From Legionella steelei (lineage in GTDB: Bacteria; Pseudomonadota; Gammaproteobacteria; Legionellales; Legionellaceae), in assembly GCF_001468005.1 (NCBI RefSeq), contig NZ_LNYY01000021.1, positions 496,637 through 560,636 on the forward strand: 64,000 nucleotides of DNA, written 5' to 3'. The translations under genes and the position numbers were made by a program. Positions 28,842 to 37,580 of this stretch are shown piece after piece; the first letter of the stretch is position 1, and each line of letters opens with the position of its first letter. The notes beneath the pieces are model-generated. The model did no database searches. It saw only the letters and a program-made list of their open reading frames with translations, and was not told where the DNA came from.

Positions 28842-30689
28842 TTATTCTTCTCTATATTCGTTCAATACTTTAAGGAACTGGCTTCCGTAATGAGACAACT
28901 TGTGTTGACCAACTCCAGGTACTGCAAGTAACTGTTCCAAGTTTTCGGGCTTGTCTTCAGTCATTGCATGTAAGGTTGCATCGCTGAAGATCATAAAAGG
29001 TGGTTTGTTTTCTTCATCGGCCAATTTGCGTCTTAGCGCACGAAGCAATTCGAATAAGGGACTGTCTTTCTCTTGAATTAAATGTCGTGTTTTACCTTTC
29101 TTTTTACTGCTTTGAAGATCACCATTCGGAATGGTCAATGATATTTTTTCTTCACCTTTAAGCAAAGGAATCGCTTTAGGTGTTAACTTAAGAACATTAA
29201 ACTGGTTAATATCCTGCACACAATACTCTTTATGAATGAGTTGCCAGGCCAGTTGTTTCCAGTAATGGGCAGATTTGTCTTTACCAATGCCAAAGGTGCT
29301 GAGTTGCTCATGACCGTATTGTTTTATTCTATCTGAAGAGCTGCCACGTAAGACATCTATAGTATGGGTTAAACCATAATTTTGTCGTAAGCGATAAATA
29401 CAAGACAAGAATTTTTGTGCATCTTCTGTCGCATCGGCAGTTATGGGTGGATTATCGCATACATCACAATATTGGCATTCTGTATCACAAACTTCATCAA
29501 AGTAGCGCAATAAAATTTGGCGACGGCAATGTGATGCTTCAGCAAAAGCCAGCATATGATTGAGTTTATTGGTTTCAACTCGTCTTTGTTCATCGAGTGG
29601 CGTGTTAATAATCCAGGAGCGTAAGCGAGCACTATCTGCTGCATCATAAAGTAACAGAGCTTGTGCGGCTAATCCATCACGCCCTGCACGTCCGGTTTCT
29701 TGATAGTATCCTTCAATATTTTTAGGTAAATCGTGATGTACGACAAAACGTACATTAGATTTATCAATCCCCATTCCAAAAGCGATGGTAGCAACAACAA
29801 TGTCGATACGATCATGCCTGAATGCAGTTTGTACTTCTCGACGTTCTTTATGGGGAAGTCCGGCATGATAAGCACGTGCTTTGAAGCCTATGTCTTGTAA
29901 TTTTTTAGCAAGATTTTCTACACCAGTACGGGTTCCACAATAAATAATTCCGGATTGTTGTTCCACTGTTTGTAAAAATTGATTTAATTGTTTCACTGCG
30001 TTCGTTTTGTATACCACTTTATAATGGATATTTGGTCTATTAAATGAAGCAATGTATTTTTTAGGCGTGTAATTTAATTGTTTAATAATATCCTGACGTG
30101 TTTGTTTATCAGCTGTTGCAGTTAAAGCAATAATTGGGATATTGGGAAAATGGTTTTTTAAGATCCCTAAAGCAGCATATTCAGGACGAAAATCATGCCC
30201 CCATTGAGAGATACAATGAGCTTCATCAATTGCAAAAAGTGCGAGGGGACATTCTTGTAATCGTTCTAAAAACGAGGTACTAATTAAGCGTTCAGGAGCA
30301 ATATACAACAAATCCAATTCATCATTGTGTAATTGCATTAATACGTTTTTTGCCTCTTCGCTAGTTAAAGAGGAGTTATAATAAGCGGCGCGAATTCCTT
30401 GTAATCTTAAGGCAGCTACCTGGTCTTCCATTAATGCAATTAATGGAGAAACAACAATGCCTACTCCTGGCCTGACGATGGCGGGTATCTGATAGCATAG
30501 AGATTTTCCACCGCCAGTGGGCATTAAGACAAGAACATCATGTCCCGCAATAACATCATTAATGATGTCTTCCTGAGGTGTTCTAAACGAGTCAAAACCA
30601 AAATACTCTTTGAGTACAGCAAGTGAGTTTTTATTGCGAGTTATGGGCGCTGTAAGAGTTTCCATGTAATTATTCTTATTCTTTTTCAT
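28842..30689 (-). CDS. recQ: RecQ, ATP-dependent DNA helicase
   Basis: 615 residues. Helicase motifs include MPTGGGKSLCYQIPA, AIDEAHCISQWGHDFRPEY, LTATAD and the GRAGRDG motif VI. These are followed by the zinc-binding module (Cys in CRRQ, CDTECQYCDVC), the winged-helix RQC domain, and a C-terminal HRDC domain (about 535-610). It unwinds DNA in the RecF pathway and at stalled forks. Start 30689 is the longest; an internal ATG at 30665 is possible. It appears to stand alone, although the next minus-strand gene begins close behind. Confidence 0.96.
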   Translation of the reverse strand: MKKNKNNYMETLTAPITRNKNSLAVLKEYFGFDSFRTPQEDIINDVIAGHDVLVLMPTGGGKSLCYQIPAIVRPGVGIVVSPLIALMEDQVAALRLQGIRAAYYNSSLTSEEAKNVLMQLHNDELDLLYIAPERLISTSFLERLQECPLALFAIDEAHCISQWGHDFRPEYAALGILKNHFPNIPIIALTATADKQTRQDIIKQLNYTPKKYIASFNRPNIHYKVVYKTNAVKQLNQFLQTVEQQSGIIYCGTRTGVENLAKKLQDIGFKARAYHAGLPHKERREVQTAFRHDRIDIVVATIAFGMGIDKSNVRFVVHHDLPKNIEGYYQETGRAGRDGLAAQALLLYDAADSARLRSWIINTPLDEQRRVETNKLNHMLAFAEASHCRRQILLRYFDEVCDTECQYCDVCDNPPITADATEDAQKFLSCIYRLRQNYGLTHTIDVLRGSSSDRIKQYGHEQLSTFGIGKDKSAHYWKQLAWQLIHKEYCVQDINQFNVLKLTPKAIPLLKGEEKISLTIPNGDLQSSKKKGKTRHLIQEKDSPLFELLRALRRKLADEENKPPFMIFSDATLHAMTEDKPENLEQLLAVPGVGQHKLSHYGSQFLKVLNEYREE

Positions 30690-30716
30690 GAACGATGAAA
30701 GTCTGCGATCATATCA

Positions 30717-31301
30717 TCATGGTTTGGAAATAAAAGCATTATCTTTTATATAAAAACGCAGTAATTCTTCTGCCCATTCCTTGGCATAATGAACGCCAAT
30801 CCTCGGTTTTTCCACAATAGAGAATGCACATTGATTTTCTTCTTCGGCAATGTATAAGATATCGCTAGTGAGATCATGCTGATTCAGCTCTTTATCTATA
30901 TGCATTGCTTTTGAAAGCAACCCAGGCCCTTGAGTTCTTCCTTGAATGTTTTTGACAGGCTCAATAGCGCGTAGCAAAATTGCAGAACCGGTGCCTTCTG
31001 TTTCTGTAACAATATTGGTACAGTAATGCATTCCATAGATTAAATAGATATAGGCGTAACCAGCAGGTCCAAACATTACTTTGGTTCTTTGGGTAAGTCC
31101 TTTAGAGGAATGTGATGCAAGATCATGTGGTCCTAAGTACGCTTCGACTTCGACGATTCGTCCTATGTATTCCAGGCCGTGTTGATTGTGAATAAGATAT
31201 TTGCCGAGAAGATCCTTGGCAACAGTAATCGTATCGCGTTCATAAAAAGTTCTGGGTAATTTTCGAAGCATATCTCTTTCATGGATGCTAAAAATTCGCA
31301 A
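30717..31301 (-). CDS. 3-methyladenine DNA glycosylase, AAG (Mpg) family
   Basis: 194 residues, normal for bacterial AAG. The motif GRIVEVEAYLGPHDLASHSS carries the catalytic Glu that activates water, followed by MFGPAGYAYIYLIYGMHYCTN with the flipped-base pocket tyrosines. It removes alkylated purines. An internal ATG at 31271 would start MLRKLPRTF and may be the real start, since family members usually begin near that point. It lies 27 bases upstream of recQ, so a DNA-repair pair in one transcript is plausible. Confidence 0.94.
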   Translation of the reverse strand: MRIFSIHERDMLRKLPRTFYERDTITVAKDLLGKYLIHNQHGLEYIGRIVEVEAYLGPHDLASHSSKGLTQRTKVMFGPAGYAYIYLIYGMHYCTNIVTETEGTGSAILLRAIEPVKNIQGRTQGPGLLSKAMHIDKELNQHDLTSDILYIAEEENQCAFSIVEKPRIGVHYAKEWAEELLRFYIKDNAFISKP

Positions 31302-31338
31302 TAATAATACATTTAAACGAATTTTCTAAGGACAGTTT

Positions 31339-32493
31339 ATGGATTTCGAATTTACATCAGAACATATAGCCATTCGTGAGATGGCAGCTGATTTTGCACG
31401 TACTAAGTTAGCTCCTATGGCCGACAGTTGGGATGAGGCGGGTTATTTTCCTATAGAGACTATACGTGAAGCAGCTGCATTAGGGATGGCTGGGATGATG
31501 GCACGTGAGGATATTGGCGGAGCACAATTAACACGTTTAGATTCCGCGCTATTGTTCGAGCAGCTGGCAACAGGTTGTGTCAGTACCAGTGCATATCTTT
31601 CGATTCATAATATGGTTACTTCCTTAATTGACCGATACGGTCATTCTGAGCTACGCATGAAATGGGGACCTAAATTAACTGCTATGGAGGTCTTGGGTAG
31701 CTATTGTTTAACTGAGCCTGAATCAGGTTCCGATGCCGCTTCTTTGAAAACTAAGGCTGTAAAAGATGGAGATTATTATGTTCTAAATGGCTCTAAAGCC
31801 TTTATTTCAGGAGGCTCTGTGAGCGATGTCTACCTGTGTATGGTACGGACAGGCGATTTGTCACATCATGGAATTAGTTGCTTATTAATTGAAAAGAATA
31901 CGCCAGGTTTAAATTTTGGCAAATTAGAGAAAAAAATGGGTTGGCACAGCCAGCCTACCAGCATGGTTTATTTTGAAAATTGTCGCGTACCTGTTGCCAA
32001 TCGTGTGGGCGATGAAGGCATGGGATTTAAAATTGCACTGAATGCTTTAAATGGTGGACGGATTAACATTGCTTCGTGTTCATTAGGAGGCGCGCTTGCT
32101 TGCTTGCGGTTGACCCAGAGCTATATGCATGAGCGGAAACAGTTTGGTAAACCACTCACCGAGATGCAAGCATTACGTTTTTATTTTGCTGATATGTTAA
32201 CGGATTATGAGGCAGCACGCTTAATGGTTTATCGAGCAGCAAGTGCTATGGATAAAAATGATCCTAATGTCCCAATATATTGTGCGATGGCAAAGCGCTT
32301 GGCTACGGATGTTGCTTTCCGCATTTGTGATAAGGCGATGCAAATCCATGGTGGTTATGGATATTTACGTGATTATCAGATTGAGCGAATTTTTAGAGAC
32401 TTGAGAGTGCATCAAATTCTTGAGGGTACTAATGAAATCATGAGAGAAATTGTTGCTAAAGCAACTTTGGATGAAGAGCACTTTTTGTGCTAG
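31339..32493 (+). CDS. Acyl-CoA dehydrogenase, probably isobutyryl-CoA dehydrogenase-like
   Basis: 384 residues, full length. It has the FAD motifs CLTEPESGSDAASL and FISGGSV, and the C-terminal QIHGGYGYLRDYQIERIFRDLR plus LEGTNEIMR. Flavin-linked alpha,beta-oxidation of an acyl-CoA is certain. The branched-chain preference is inferred from the following genes, an enoyl-CoA hydratase and an HIBYL-CoA hydrolase, which together form the middle of valine degradation. Cotranscription is interrupted by a palindromic repeat in the 155-bp gap downstream. Butyryl-CoA specificity is the main alternative. Confidence 0.9.
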   Translation: MDFEFTSEHIAIREMAADFARTKLAPMADSWDEAGYFPIETIREAAALGMAGMMAREDIGGAQLTRLDSALLFEQLATGCVSTSAYLSIHNMVTSLIDRYGHSELRMKWGPKLTAMEVLGSYCLTEPESGSDAASLKTKAVKDGDYYVLNGSKAFISGGSVSDVYLCMVRTGDLSHHGISCLLIEKNTPGLNFGKLEKKMGWHSQPTSMVYFENCRVPVANRVGDEGMGFKIALNALNGGRINIASCSLGGALACLRLTQSYMHERKQFGKPLTEMQALRFYFADMLTDYEAARLMVYRAASAMDKNDPNVPIYCAMAKRLATDVAFRICDKAMQIHGGYGYLRDYQIERIFRDLRVHQILEGTNEIMREIVAKATLDEEHFLC

Positions 32494-32517
32494 TTAATGT
32501 ATTTGCTTGAGTGCATT

Positions 32518-32606
32518 GTAGCCTGGGTGCCGCGAAGCGAAACCCCAGGATAGCAGTCCATTCAAGTCCAGAAAACCCGGGTTCTGCTTCGCTGCACCTA
32601 GGCTAC
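32518..32606. repeat. Dispersed palindromic repeat, family 1 (copy b)
   Basis: It begins GTAGCCTGGGTGCCGCGAAG and ends CTTCGCTGCACCTAGGCTAC, 89 bp in all, with AACCCGGGTT near the right arm. It matches the copies at 7751, 44879 and 47614. It sits between the acyl-CoA dehydrogenase and the enoyl-CoA hydratase. Confidence 0.85.
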
Positions 32607-32647
32607 AGTACTACGATACGTACTTTAATAGGAAAAGGAGTCAATGA

Positions 32648-33424
32648 ATGAATTTAATTGAGCAAGATTTGGATAGCCAAGGGATTTTGACTTTAACTTT
32701 AAATAGACCTGAAAAGTTAAATGCTTTAAGCTCAGAAGTATTAGATGCTTTGGAGGAGTCGTTCCATTATGCAAAAGTAACACCTAAAGTTAAGGCACTA
32801 ATGATTACTGGGAGTGGCAAAGCTTTTTGCGCTGGTGCGGATATTAATCGATTGGCTGAATGTAGTGCGCAAACAGGATATGAGTTTGCTTGCCGTGGAC
32901 AGGAAGTATTCCGACTTCTGGAAACTTTGGGTAAGCCATCATTAGCAGCCGTGAACGGCTTTGCTTTTGGCGGTGGTTGCGAATTGGCTATTTCTGCAAC
33001 ATTACGAATTGCTTCAGCTAAAGCTCAATTTGGTCAGCCTGAAGTAAAACTGGGCGTTATTCCTGGTTATGGTGGCACACAACGACTCGCTCGCTTAATT
33101 GGCAAGGGACGTGCTCTAGACTTGTGTTTGACCGGACGATTTATTAATGCAGAAACTGCATTACATTGGGGACTCGTTAGTGAGGTTGTTGAACCAGAAA
33201 TGATGTTGGAGCAGGGAAAAAAGTTATTGCAAGGAATTTTAAGTATGGCACCACTTGCTGTAGCCGGTGTTATGGAAGTCATAGATCATGGTTATGATTT
33301 GTCTTTGACTGATGCGTTGCATCTTGAGGCCATCCACTTTGCTAAAGTATGCGCTTCTGAAGACAAGCAAGAGGGAGTTAGAGCGTTTTTAGATAAACGA
33401 GCTGCGCAGTTCAAAGGAAAATAA
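32648..33424 (+). CDS. Enoyl-CoA hydratase (crotonase family)
   Basis: 258 residues. Crotonase motifs are GSGKAFCAGADINRL (oxyanion hole), GFAFGGGCELA with the first catalytic Glu, and PEVKLGVIPGYGGTQRL with the second, so true hydratase activity is expected. It would hydrate methacrylyl-CoA to 3-hydroxyisobutyryl-CoA if the cluster degrades valine. ATG 32648 is preceded by AAAGGAG; an overlapping ATG at 32644 is out of frame. The next gene follows after 2 bases. Confidence 0.92.
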   Translation: MNLIEQDLDSQGILTLTLNRPEKLNALSSEVLDALEESFHYAKVTPKVKALMITGSGKAFCAGADINRLAECSAQTGYEFACRGQEVFRLLETLGKPSLAAVNGFAFGGGCELAISATLRIASAKAQFGQPEVKLGVIPGYGGTQRLARLIGKGRALDLCLTGRFINAETALHWGLVSEVVEPEMMLEQGKKLLQGILSMAPLAVAGVMEVIDHGYDLSLTDALHLEAIHFAKVCASEDKQEGVRAFLDKRAAQFKGK

Positions 33425-33426
33425 TT

Positions 33427-34479
33427 ATGACTGATGAGGTACTTTTTAATCAAGAAGGTTCATTGGGGGTCATCACATTAAATAGGCCCAAGGCATTAAA
33501 TGCACTGACTTTGAATATGATTCTTACTTTGCAAAGACAATTAAGTCTTTGGAAAGAAGATGACTCGATTCATGCAGTGATCGTGCAAGCTGTTCCCGGG
33601 AATGCATTTTGTGCGGGTGGCGATATACGTTCGCTTTATTTATCAGGTCAGGTCAATGACGCAGAGCAAATGCAGTTTTTTTGGCACGAATATCGTTTAA
33701 ATCACTTTATTCATCATTTTGGCAAACCCTATATTTCTTTGATTGATGGTATGGTTATGGGAGGAGGGGTGGGCATTTCTATGCACGGTAGCCACCCAAT
33801 AGCTAGCGAACGTTTTGTATTTGCTATGCCCGAGACAGGTATCGGTTTCTTTCCTGATATCGGTGCCAGTTACTTATTAGCACGATGTCCAGGACATTTA
33901 GGCATATATTTGGGTTTAACTGGTAATCGTTTAGGTCCTCAGGATGCAGTAAAAGCCGGACTGGTTAAAAAAATAGTGTCATCAGAGCAAATGTCTGCTT
34001 TATATGATGCGTTAATGAACCAAGATTTATCAACAGATGCGTTTGAGCAAGTCAATCAATGTTTGCAGCGCTTTTCTTTTGTATCCCCTACTGAAGAGAT
34101 TAGCCAGATTAAACCTTTGATTAATGTTTGTTTTGCGCATCCAACAATTGAACTGATTCGAGGGTCGTTACAAAGTGCTAATACAGTATGGGCTGAGGCG
34201 GTTGATAATACTTTGGCGCAAAAGTCTCCTTTGAGTCTTAAAGTGACTTTGGCTCAATTACAAAAAGCGAAGGGATTATCTTTAGCACAATGTTTGCAAA
34301 TGGATTATGACATGGTCAGTCATTTCATGCATGATCATGATTTTTATGAGGGAGTCAGAGCTTTGTTGATTGATAAAGATAAAAATCCTCAATGGCATCC
34401 AGCACGTATGGATTTGGTTTCAGAACAAATAGTTCAGAAGTACTTTGAACGCACTCATCCCGGTCTTGAATGGATATAA
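33427..34479 (+). CDS. 3-hydroxyisobutyryl-CoA hydrolase
   Basis: 350 residues, longer than hydratases by the C-terminal extension usual for HIBCH. Motifs are GNAFCAGGDIRSLY, DGMVMGGGVGIS and AMPETGIGFFPDIGASYLL, where Glu and the FPDxG Asp mark hydrolases rather than hydratases. It releases 3-hydroxyisobutyrate in valine catabolism. It is tightly linked to the enoyl-CoA hydratase. The 3-hydroxyisobutyrate dehydrogenase and methylmalonate semialdehyde dehydrogenase steps are not in the window. Confidence 0.92.
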   Translation: MTDEVLFNQEGSLGVITLNRPKALNALTLNMILTLQRQLSLWKEDDSIHAVIVQAVPGNAFCAGGDIRSLYLSGQVNDAEQMQFFWHEYRLNHFIHHFGKPYISLIDGMVMGGGVGISMHGSHPIASERFVFAMPETGIGFFPDIGASYLLARCPGHLGIYLGLTGNRLGPQDAVKAGLVKKIVSSEQMSALYDALMNQDLSTDAFEQVNQCLQRFSFVSPTEEISQIKPLINVCFAHPTIELIRGSLQSANTVWAEAVDNTLAQKSPLSLKVTLAQLQKAKGLSLAQCLQMDYDMVSHFMHDHDFYEGVRALLIDKDKNPQWHPARMDLVSEQIVQKYFERTHPGLEWI

Positions 34480-34551
34480 AGGCGCTTCGTGTTTCTTAAA
34501 TTTTGGACTGGTGTTTGTCAAGCAACTTGACTACACCATCCATCAATTATA

Positions 34552-34803
34552 TTAGCATCCACTAAATGACATACCAGGTCTACCTGAATTTTCTCGATCT
34601 TCATGATTAGGTTGATTGATATGAGTTTTAATTTGTTCTGGTGCAGGGGGTTGTTTGTCAGTCCCAAAGAGTGTATCACCAGCATAATTTCCAGCACGAT
34701 AAATACTAGAGCCTATTGCTGTTGCACCCAGTGTATAAAGAGTTGTTTCAGCAACAGCTCTGGCAGGTTTAGCAAAAAATCCAACAATATTGCGTGACAT
34801 CAT
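34552..34803 (-). CDS. Small hypothetical protein, 83 residues
   Basis: The start ATG at 34803 (or 34800) has AAGGATG at a good distance, supporting a real gene. A weakly hydrophobic segment rich in Ala/Gly (about 8-50, ETTLYTLGATAIGSSIYRAG) is followed by a polar Pro-rich tail ending in Cys. No family is recognised. It lies downstream of the carrier-motif repeat protein on the same strand, with a 149-bp gap that includes a short TAACAAACCATTTTA inverted repeat, so they may be separate units. Confidence 0.6.
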   Translation of the reverse strand: MMSRNIVGFFAKPARAVAETTLYTLGATAIGSSIYRAGNYAGDTLFGTDKQPPAPEQIKTHINQPNHEDRENSGRPGMSFSGC

Positions 34804-34881
34804 ATTTCATCCTTAATAATTTAAATACTGTAACGTATGACTCAAAATTGCACATCACAGTACTATCATACACTATTTTTG

Positions 34882-34924
34882 TACATAACAAACCATTTTA
34901 GAAAATAAAATGGTTTGTTATGTG
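34882..34924. terminator. Inverted repeat downstream of the carrier-motif repeat gene
   Basis: ACATAACAAACCATTTTA at 34884-34901 pairs with TAAAATGGTTTGTTATGT at 34906-34923, a long nearly perfect AT-rich stem with a very short loop. Runs of T follow on either side (TTTTTTAC on the plus strand). It would end transcripts coming from the 34953-36614 gene, though the centre also reads as a transcribed hairpin from the other side. Confidence 0.6.
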
Positions 34925-34952
34925 GATTTTTTACTTCATTAACTCACGTTAA

Positions 34953-36614
34953 TTACTTGCCACCTGTTGGACCATTAGACGTTGGTGTTTGTGTATGCTC
35001 ATTGGTCTCATCAATCTCTTCAATTCGAGGTGTTTGAGGCTGTGCAAACATACCATGTCTGGATTTACCTACAGAGGGTCGGTAATCTTCTGAAACTACA
35101 CGTGTCAGTGGTTCTGGTCCCACCACTTCACCAACACCAGCAACCAGAGCAAAGATAACACCAGTTAAGCCCATTCGCAGAGGCGCTTGCTTCAGAAACA
35201 TTTCTCCAAAAGCTTTTGCTGAAGCTTGGGGACTACTCATAAAGGCATAAAATAACTCTTGTGTTAATTTAAGCGAGCTGGCACTTTTCAGATTTCCTTC
35301 TGGTGTAATAGTAGATTTCACCAGAGTATAATCCTTAAACGCAGTGAATGGGTACGAGACAACCGCAGCAGCCATACCGCTGAGCATACCCGCTGTGAAA
35401 TGCGCTGCGTTATGATTTTGAATTGGCAAACCTTTTGCTATTCTCTCTTCAAGAACACACAATGCACCAAAATTAACCATTCCTGATGCATATCTAGGGC
35501 CAAAGCCGCCTAGCATCAACTCTTTGGCATTAACAGCTGTTTTCCATGTAAACCCTTTGGGAAGGAAGTTGGGTATTTTTTTCAACGTGGATAATGATTC
35601 CGGTATTTGTGTTACCAGAACATCACCTAATGCCATGGCCATAACATACCCATAGCTAGCAGCATATTTTCTACCATCCTCTCGAGCCTCATCTTTTACG
35701 ATCCCTTCTTCTACAGGTCTGCTGCCACCTTTAGCACCGGTAACATAACCTGTTCTTATTACTGAGCCAGAAATAGACGCTGAAGTTCCTGCATACATTG
35801 CTCTAGCAAAGCCCAACATGCCACCTTGATATACGGGGATCGCGCAACCGTTCTTGGTTAAATTAACCAACATCGTTTTGATAGGACTTTGTACGCTGAC
35901 GATGCTCAAACTAGTTAGCATTGCGACAACTGCAAAATTGGCGCCATTCCACGCTTGTTGATGCATTTGCTCCGTTGATGGCATCCACGCTGGATAACTA
36001 GGTTTTTTCGGCGGTGTTGGTGGTACTGAACCATCAGGTGTAGCTCCAGATGGTGTATGACCTTGAGCTAATCTTTGTTGTACTGCATCCATTGGTGTTG
36101 AGAACCATAGCGCACTGCTAAAGTCTGGAAACCAAGGTGTACTTGCTGGTTTGCTGCCAGTTTTTGTGGCCTGTGCTTTTTGCTTCACCATTTCTATTGG
36201 TGCTGAGAGCCATGGCATAGTGCTAAAGCTTGGAAACCAAGGTGTGGTTACTGGTTGGTGTTGTGCTTTTGGTGCTTTCAGTTTTTGTTTTGCCACATCC
36301 ATTGGTGTTGTAACCACTGGCATAGTGAATAAACTTGAAAACCATGGTGTAGTTCCAGAGCCATCACTAGTTTTTGCAGCTTGCATTCTTTGCTTTACTA
36401 TAGTCATTGGTCCTGGGAGCGATGGCATACTGCTAAAGTCTGGAAGCCAACTTGGTCTTACAGGTGTGTCACCAGTTTTTGCAGCTTGCAGTCTTTGCTT
36501 CATCATTTCCATTGGTGGTGAAAAAACCGGCATGGTGGATAAATCTGGAAACCATGACGGAGCTACAGTGTGTTGACCACTTTTTAGTTTTGGCGCTTCT
36601 GTTTTATTCTGCAT
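34953..36614 (-). CDS. Protein with five 35-residue repeats bearing mitochondrial-carrier-like motifs, followed by a carrier-like domain; candidate effector
   Basis: 553 residues. Repeats start near 19, 54, 89, 124 and 159, each of the form P/T-W-F/L-P-D-F-S-x-M-P, then P-M-x-x-x-K-Q-R/K-x-Q-A-x-K, as in PMEMMKQRLQAAK and PMDVAKQKLKA. The second half resembles the mitochondrial carrier signature Px(D/E)xx(K/R)x(K/R). After a Pro-rich linker (188-210) comes a domain of about 310 residues with weak carrier features: SPIKTM, PESLSTLKK and YPFTAFKDYTLVK, each after a hydrophobic helix. The C-terminus is polar and Glu/Thr-rich. Legionella effectors LncP and Lpg1137 are carrier homologues, so an effector acting at host mitochondria is a fair guess. 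A PmrA-like box lies upstream. Confidence 0.72.
   Translation of the reverse strand: MQNKTEAPKLKSGQHTVAPSWFPDLSTMPVFSPPMEMMKQRLQAAKTGDTPVRPSWLPDFSSMPSLPGPMTIVKQRMQAAKTSDGSGTTPWFSSLFTMPVVTTPMDVAKQKLKAPKAQHQPVTTPWFPSFSTMPWLSAPIEMVKQKAQATKTGSKPASTPWFPDFSSALWFSTPMDAVQQRLAQGHTPSGATPDGSVPPTPPKKPSYPAWMPSTEQMHQQAWNGANFAVVAMLTSLSIVSVQSPIKTMLVNLTKNGCAIPVYQGGMLGFARAMYAGTSASISGSVIRTGYVTGAKGGSRPVEEGIVKDEAREDGRKYAASYGYVMAMALGDVLVTQIPESLSTLKKIPNFLPKGFTWKTAVNAKELMLGGFGPRYASGMVNFGALCVLEERIAKGLPIQNHNAAHFTAGMLSGMAAAVVSYPFTAFKDYTLVKSTITPEGNLKSASSLKLTQELFYAFMSSPQASAKAFGEMFLKQAPLRMGLTGVIFALVAGVGEVVGPEPLTRVVSEDYRPSVGKSRHGMFAQPQTPRIEEIDETNEHTQTPTSNGPTGGK
36054..36560 (-). repeat. Five tandem 105-bp coding repeats
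   Basis: These encode the five 35-residue units of the protein above. Spacing is exactly 35 codons between successive W(F/L)P elements, so the array grew by in-frame duplication. DNA identity between units is moderate, meaning the copies are old and have diverged under coding constraint. A partial sixth unit (PAWMP, near residue 208) is visible. Confidence 0.8.
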
Positions 36615-36650
36615 AGCTATTTCTTATATTGATTGTTGAATTTAATCCCT

Positions 36651-36683
36651 ATTATACGGCTCAAAAATTAACTCAACATTAAG
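36651..36683 (-). promoter_or_regulatory. PmrA-like tandem box and -10 ahead of the carrier-motif repeat gene
   Basis: On the minus strand CTTAAT (36683-36678) and GTTAAT (36672-36667) are direct repeats 11 bases apart, and TATAAT (36656-36651) starts 16 bases after the second. The promoter at 50053-50085 has the same geometry. Legionella PmrA binds a tandem TTAA-type repeat in front of many Dot/Icm effector genes. Binding is inferred. Confidence 0.55.
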
Positions 36684-36897
36684 AAGTAGAACAAATTTGA
36701 ATCTTAGGGTTTATTTTGTGGTCATGTTGGCGATTGGGTTGAAAGAACCCTTCGGTAGTTCATTTATTTAAAAAGTAAAAATGCTTTATTTATAACGAGT
36801 TATAATGAAATTTATCTGAGAGGAAGCGAACTAAAATCTGGAGGTTGGGAGGTATTTATTTTAGTTCAATTATAAAAAAATGTTTTATTATGTAACA

Positions 36898-37179
36898 TTA
36901 CTTCAGCCAATCATTAAGAATATCAATGATTTTCTGTGCTTGTTCTGCACTAGAAATGTTAAATTTGGATTTTTGCCAGTATTGATTATTACGTTTTTGA
37001 TAACGTCGGATTGAAAATTTAACTGGACCATAATCATTTTGAGCATTATCCCAATCCTGATATTTAAACATAATGGTTGTCCACGCTCCTTTGGTTAATA
37101 CTTTCTTATCCAGCTCTTTAACGGTTTCGGTCCCATTCTCATTATATGCAATGGTGATTTCATCTATACTTTCGCTCAT
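36898..37179 (-). CDS. Conserved hypothetical protein, 93 residues
   Basis: The sequence is mixed alpha/beta and charged, with conserved-looking KGAWTTIMFKYQDWD, PVKFSIRRYQKRN and KSKFNISSAEQAQKIIDIL elements. It has no signal peptide or membrane segment, so it is cytosolic. I believe similar short proteins occur in several bacterial groups but no function is known to me. It stands alone between two repeat-bearing gaps. Confidence 0.7.
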   Translation of the reverse strand: MSESIDEITIAYNENGTETVKELDKKVLTKGAWTTIMFKYQDWDNAQNDYGPVKFSIRRYQKRNNQYWQKSKFNISSAEQAQKIIDILNDWLK

Positions 37180-37383
37180 GTCGGGTCTTACCTCAATAAA
37201 TATTCAAAGAAAAAAGGTACATCAATCATGATGTATCTCTACGCCAAAATTTTGAGAGTTTATCTTATTTTTTTAACTTACCATAGTATTGAACTGTGAT
37301 TTGTCAAAAATAGATGCTGTAATGAAATAACTCTGTCATCCCTGCATGCGTTGGGTAATTCGTTGACAAAAATAACTCAATAA

Positions 37384-37556
37384 ACGTAGGCTGGCTGCTA
37401 AGCCCAGCATGTAACAATGCTAATGTATGCACCATAGATAAGTTTTTTGCTAATTGAGATTATCGTGATGGTTTTCATAATGGGCATTTTGAAGAATAAG
37501 AATCAACTCAGCAAATGCTTGGCTTAGCAGCAGCCCAGCCTACACTTACTTCACCC
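37384..37556. repeat. Inverted pair of family 2 repeats
   Basis: GTAGGCTGGCTGCTAAGCCC (from 37386) and its imperfect reverse complement (CTTGGCTTAGCAGCAGCCCA, then GCCTAC, around 37519-37545) flank about 110 bp of unrelated AT-rich sequence. It fills most of the 401-bp gap between the 93-residue gene and the DUF2845 gene. No gene is seen inside. It could be two independent insertions or one miniature element with terminal inverted repeats. Confidence 0.65.
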
Positions 37557-37580
37557 CGTGCGGCGAGGGAAGGGATACAA

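Noticed and set aside
36151-36576. 141-codon plus-strand frame across the carrier-motif repeats
   Set aside because: It is the complement of the 105-bp coding repeats; the repeat period gives a long antisense frame for free.
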